Of a DNA stretch of 64,000 nt, positions 60,191 to 64,000 are shown piece after piece. Position 1 is the stretch's first letter. Each line of letters opens with the position of its first letter. The DNA is from Ottelia alismoides (taxonomy: Eukaryota; Streptophyta; Magnoliopsida; Alismatales; Hydrocharitaceae), in the NCBI GenBank assembly GCA_037367405.1, contig JAZKJV010000090.1, positions 186,001 to 250,000 of the forward strand, in the 5' to 3' direction. A model generated the notes under the pieces. The model saw only the letters and a program-made list of their open reading frames with translations, made no database searches and was not told the DNA's origin. Made by a program: the position numbers and the translations under genes.

Positions 60191-60291
60191 TGTTGGAGTA
60201 TTGTTATGTGCGCCCATTGAGTTGTAGCAGGGGTAAATGGATCCTGGAGAAGATCCATTTACCCCCATCCTGTGTTTAGTCCCATACCTCC

Positions 60292-60785
60292 TAATGCACG
60301 CATAACGTCAGGATCTCGTCCTCCGTCAAATTCCGGGACGTCGAGACGGATACCCCGATCCCAATCCATCGTCGGACTTGGGTCCATTTCGTGGTGGAAA
60401 TTGACGTTCACCATTAGTCTGCGGAGTATAGCCAAAGGTGTATGGGGTCTGGAGTCTTGGGGAGGAAAGGGGTGTATTCTTTGGGTTCTTCTTGTTCACT
60501 CTCCTGTGAATGATAGTCACTAACATGTCCGTCAGAAGTAGAAGAACTAGAATCTCGGGAAGTGCTATTCCGGGAGTGTGATTTCCGGTGAGTGCGTCGA
60601 CCTTTGTTGAGAGTTTCATCAGTAAGATCGTTGCCTATCATACGACTATTCAAGGTAGCAATTTGTCCACACATCTGGTCAATCATTTTTTCCTTGTGTT
60701 GCATGTGAGCAGCTAGGGATTCCAGTGATAGTTCAGGGTGTGGGGTGTTGTTGGGGGGTTCAGAGCCACTAGGTTTGTCGGCCAT
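60292..60785 (-). pseudogene. Gag N-terminus of the inverted copy, truncated
   Basis: It begins MADKPSGSEPPNNTPHPELS and continues LESLAAHMQHKEK and CGQIATLNSRM. A shift near 60420 leads into RGIRLDVPEFDGG, the conserved start of gypsy gag cores (compare IDFDGRCDPYVFLDWM in the old element). It ends at the insertion boundary. Confidence 0.75.
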
Positions 60786-61996
60786 GGATATCCTAGGGTT
60801 TTGTTTTGTGGTTTTTTTTTATATGCAACAAATAAATGGGATGCAGACGAAATGCAGAATCGTGAGGCTCTGATACCAAATTGATGCAACCTATGCGTGC
60901 ATTAACCTAAATGACGAAACACGCAATGGAACTATTGAAACAAATTGATGAACGAGATAAATGGTGCATGACAAACCAAAATCAACAACAAAAATTGGCA
61001 GGTTACTCACGATTTAACACCGATTACTATCCACAAGTTTAGGCAATCAAGTAGACAAAGGTTACAGGAATTAAATAGCGATGTTTGTAGCCTAGGAATC
61101 TTAATAAATCACCAAACCAAACAAGCAATATCACAGGCCACAATGCTAACTTTATATGGTGGAATAACGGTGGAAAAATACGCTCATACCACAACCAGCA
61201 AGAGTTCGTTGGCGCGCTTCAGATCTGGTCAGACACGGCGGGCTGATTCCGGGCGGGTTTCGGGCCCCCAGGTTGGCGGGGCGCAGTTGGCAGCAGCGTT
61301 GGGATCGGCTGGGGGTTGGGAGATGAGGTTCTGGCGGGTTCGAGGTGCTGGTGGCGTGTTGGAAGGGGGGGGGGGCGGCGCTGGGCGAGATGGTCGGGGA
61401 GGTGCGGGGTGCCTGGCGGCGGTGGGAAGGAGCGAGCGGCGCGGGGCACGATGGCGGAGGAGGGGCGGGTACCTGGCGGCGTGTAGGAGGAAAGCGAGCG
61501 GCGCTGGGAGGTGGGGAAAGGCGGCGCGGAGGGTTAGCGGCGTGGAAAGGGGGGGAAAGAAGGTAGGCGGCGAAGAGGAGAGGGAGGGGCGGCACGGTGG
61601 AGAGGAAGGGGAGGAGAGGTAGGGGCGCTGGGGGTAGGAGGCGGCGCCGGGGGGGGGGGGGTTAGGGCACGGGAGAGAGGGTATCGGGGAGAGAGGCGCG
61701 GGGATGGAGAGGTGAGAGAGAGAGAACCGAGAGAAGAATTTGGGTTGGGAGAAATTATTCTTAATTCAACTTAAAAAAAACTAATACAAAGGGAGCCTTT
61801 TATAGAGGCCACTCCCCCTTAAAAGGAGCAACAAATCCCTAAAATTAGGGAAGAAGAAATCAAAGGAAAAATATAAAAAGAGGCCTTTTATAATGAGCCT
61901 TTTACATGGGAATGCAATAAAATCAAATAAACAAAACAAATACTAACTAGGATAAATAACACAAATGTTCATAAAAATGGCTATCATGCTGCATCA
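60292..61996 (-). mobile_element. Truncated inverted copy of element A's family inside B's LTR
   Basis: On the minus strand the LTR occupies 61996 to 60882 (TGATGCAGCATGAT...GGTTGCATCA, 1115 bp). It is followed by the primer site TGGTATCAGAGC (60867-60878) and a gag start at 60785. The gag stops at 60292 in the core LDVPEFDGGRDPDVMRA, with no pol and no second LTR. Yet CCTCC flanks both sides (60287-60291, 61997-62001), as if this truncated form had inserted directly. With element A it forms an inverted LTR pair. Confidence 0.82.
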
Positions 61997-62389
61997 CCTC
62001 CCAATGGTGGGACTTGGAGGCTCTGGGAAGGCTATATAAGGAGCCCCAAGACCTCCTGTACTCATTGAGAAAATGAATAGAAAAACACGCCCCGTTAAGG
62101 GCTTCTCCCGTGGTTTCATCCCGCTCCTCACGGAGTAGGGTTCCACGTAAATCATGGTGTTCCCATGTTCTATGTTTCTTGTTTATGCTCTGTTTATCTA
62201 TCGCTTCCGCATTTTTCATATTTTATAACATGTATCAGAGCAGGCCGATTCTCGAGGATTTTCATGTTGGTTATTTGTTCGAGTCTCAATATGTGGTTCT
62301 GGGAGATTCTTACAGTTCTGAAGATTTTTATTCCGAAGATTTTTTTTTGGAGTGAGCTCTGCATTTCAGATATCGTCTAGTTCATGTTA

Positions 62390-63125
62390 GAGTTGCAATG
62401 GCGGTGTTCTGTTCAGGCGTAGGCTGTGCGTGCCCTAGCCGCAACCCTACCTCGCAAATCTCGTCATCTCCAGCAACTGCGTCAGGTGGCGGAGCCCTAC
62501 AGGGACTCCAGGCGGGCAACATGCCTTCTAGCGTATCTTCGCGCACCTGCAGTCCTCAGCGGCAGAAACCCAGGCAGGCGGTGCACTCAACGCGCCCGCA
62601 TCCCAAGAGACGCGCCTAGAGGGAGCCCCGTGCTCCTTTCCAGGCGGAGCTCCTCCACCAAGGCTACCCTCCAAGCCATCGCAACATCGTCGCAGCTTTC
62701 AGACCTCCTCGCGCGATGGCGGTGTGCCTTCCATCCTAGGCGGCACAACCTCTTCCGCCCAGAGGCACCTCTCTCCCGCGCGCATCTTGTTGCGCCATCG
62801 CAACTCTCCAGGGAGGTGGCGACCTCCGGCACGCTTCAGGAAACGGGTCGACGAAGACCCATCTTGCAGGCCACCACCCACCAGCAGATCTTCGAGCATC
62901 GCGACTCCAGCCCTAGCGGCACCCCTGGCGGCGCCCATGCCCTGTGTCGCCTTCTGCTCGTCCTCCTGCACCCCTCCATGGCGGATCCTCTTTGCTGATC
63001 TCCTGCGCAGCCCTCCTCTTTGCGCAATCCAGCAGCCCCCCGTCCCACTCTCGCCCAGGCCGAGGGCCCTAGGAACTCGCAGGCGGCGGCATTTGAAAGA
63101 GGGTTCCAATCGTGGGAACCCTAGG
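62390..63125 (+). other. GC-rich module in copy B, unidentified
   Basis: It is open in one frame from 62426 to 62998 (190 residues, Arg/Ser/Pro-rich), with no family resemblance. Copies C and F have different GC-rich sequences in the same place, each ending in GGGTTCC...GGGAACCCT. It may be a captured, exchangeable insert. Confidence 0.45.
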
Positions 63126-64000
63126 GATGAACGGTAGTTATATTTTTTTTTAAAAAATTTATTGTAAAGCCCAAGGGGGCCTGCCGAGCATGGTTAAAAA
63201 AAGGAAGTGAGAGGAAAGGTCAATCTGGGGTTGTAGTTGAAAAAAAGAGAAGGAGCTTCGTTAAAAAACAGAGAGAGAAAAGGAAAAAAAAGCGGTGCGT
63301 ATAAAAAAACCGTACGCACAGTTTTGCAAAAAAAATGCAGAGGAAAGCCGTAAAAAAAAAGGTCGATCGGCTTTAAAAAATGCAAAAAGAAGGGAGCCGT
63401 AAAAAAGGAAACGGCCAAAATTCATGATTTGAGAAGCCGACAAATTTGTAACGGCTTATTTTGTTTTATTTTCTCCCATTTATGTATCTCTTTGTCTTCT
63501 CCCAACTTGGTCGACGTCCATGTTTTCCTACAAGTATGAGAGAAAGGGGAGTATGTGTAGAGTCACATGTCATCTCAGATATCTTCTCCATATCCAGATT
63601 CAGATTTCCAGACCAGTCATTCGTTCAGACTCTACAGTTCAGATTTAGATTCTTCATGCGCAATTCCAGACTCGACGTTCAGATTTCGAGTCCCAGTTTG
63701 ATGCGCAGTTGTTCAGACTCGACGATCGTCTTCCGAGTCCAGTTTCAGACACGTACGAGTGTGTGGTCATTTTCAGATGTGCATATGTTGCCATCATTTT
63801 GTCCGTGATCCCCATCATTCTTCTAGTTGTCAGGGCAGAGTTTTCATGTGAGCCATAGGGACTCCAGAGCAGAGGACCATTCCTATGTCAACGTGGGCAA
63901 GGGTTTTCATGTGGTATCATAGGTACACCAGCAAGGTTCAGGAAAGCGGTATGCGTATGCGTTCGGACAGGTCACTGAATAGCGCTTAAGCGGTATGCGG

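Larger units (their letters stand above)
50201..64000 (+). other. CDC5: CDC5 intron 2, at least 13.8 kb, continues past the window
   Basis: It opens with GTATGT. None of the remaining conserved CDC5 sequence expected next (family 'D.m...E..fL...MGHEN') is found on the + strand to the end of the window. It is packed with MITEs, L1 pieces and LTR elements, described separately. If the gene is intact, exon 3 lies beyond 64000. If not, the gene is truncated. Confidence 0.75.
60191..64000 (+). mobile_element. Palindrome-LTR family, copy B, runs past the window end
   Basis: Its 5' LTR is split: 60191-60291 (TGTTGGAGTATTG...CATACCTCC) and 62002-62230 (...TTTTATAACA). The split is caused by the inverted element at 60292-61996. 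The primer-binding site TGTATCAGAGC follows at 62231. The interior resembles copy C: a GC-rich module (62390-63120), GGGTTCCAATCGTGGGAACC, A-rich tracts, and the shared block from CAACTTGGTCGACGTCC (about 63503) and GAGAAAGGGGAGTATGTG to the end of the window. No gag-pol is seen. Confidence 0.8.

Noticed and set aside
61143..61622. 159-residue Gly/Arg-rich open frame
   Set aside because: This is the reverse-strand view of the same LTR tract in the inverted copy at 60882-61996.

Overview
This window is plant nuclear DNA. It holds one recognisable host gene in pieces and a dense pile of nested transposable elements. The host gene is CDC5 (MYB-related spliceosomal CDC5/Cef1), on the + strand. 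Exon 1 (5845-6021) encodes residues 1-59, the first MYB repeat. Exon 2 (48473-50200) encodes residues 60-635, the second MYB repeat and most of the body. The coding phase joins exactly, so intron 1 (6022-48472) is about 42.5 kb. Intron 2 opens at 50201, and no further CDC5 exon is visible up to 64000. The CDC5 sequence looks closer to monocot than to Arabidopsis homologues as I remember them, so a large-genome monocot is likely, but this is a weak inference.

Upstream (1-5844) there is the end of a CACTA-type element (to 2381), AT-rich sequence with no gene, and a complete 1.46-kb Mutator-like element (4024-5484) with a perfect 9-bp target duplication. That element carries a broken receptor-like-kinase fragment and sits about 100 bp upstream of the likely CDC5 TATA box.

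Intron 1 contains, in order: a solo-LTR-like relic (7014-7435); an old, dead Ty3/gypsy element (7829-16429) hit twice by one hAT MITE family, with a third copy downstream; an L1 relic (about 20200-21400); and an EXO70-like gene relic cut into three pieces by a 2.7-kb hAT element (22024-24748) and a 5.7-kb L1 LINE (25296-31032). The hAT element itself contains an RTE-type LINE, which in turn contains an L1 tail. Next come an L1 fragment near 32 kb, a young L1 with an uninterrupted 1183-residue ORF2 (33081-39497) whose ORF1 is split by a 1.75-kb insert, a 5'-truncated L1 (40551-40861), a non-autonomous LTR element (41711-44612) and another L1 relic near 46.2 kb.

Intron 2 contains two word-array MITEs (50531-51370 and 52144-52375), duplicated L1 endonuclease starts, a young non-autonomous LTR element (53876-56473), and a nested stack of two LTR families (58501-64000) in which a truncated inverted copy sits inside another element's LTR.

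Most LINE coding strands and several LTR elements run antisense to CDC5. The gene must therefore be transcribed through tens of kilobases of repeat and spliced across it. All boundaries and target duplications were read by eye from the sequence. No database search was run.
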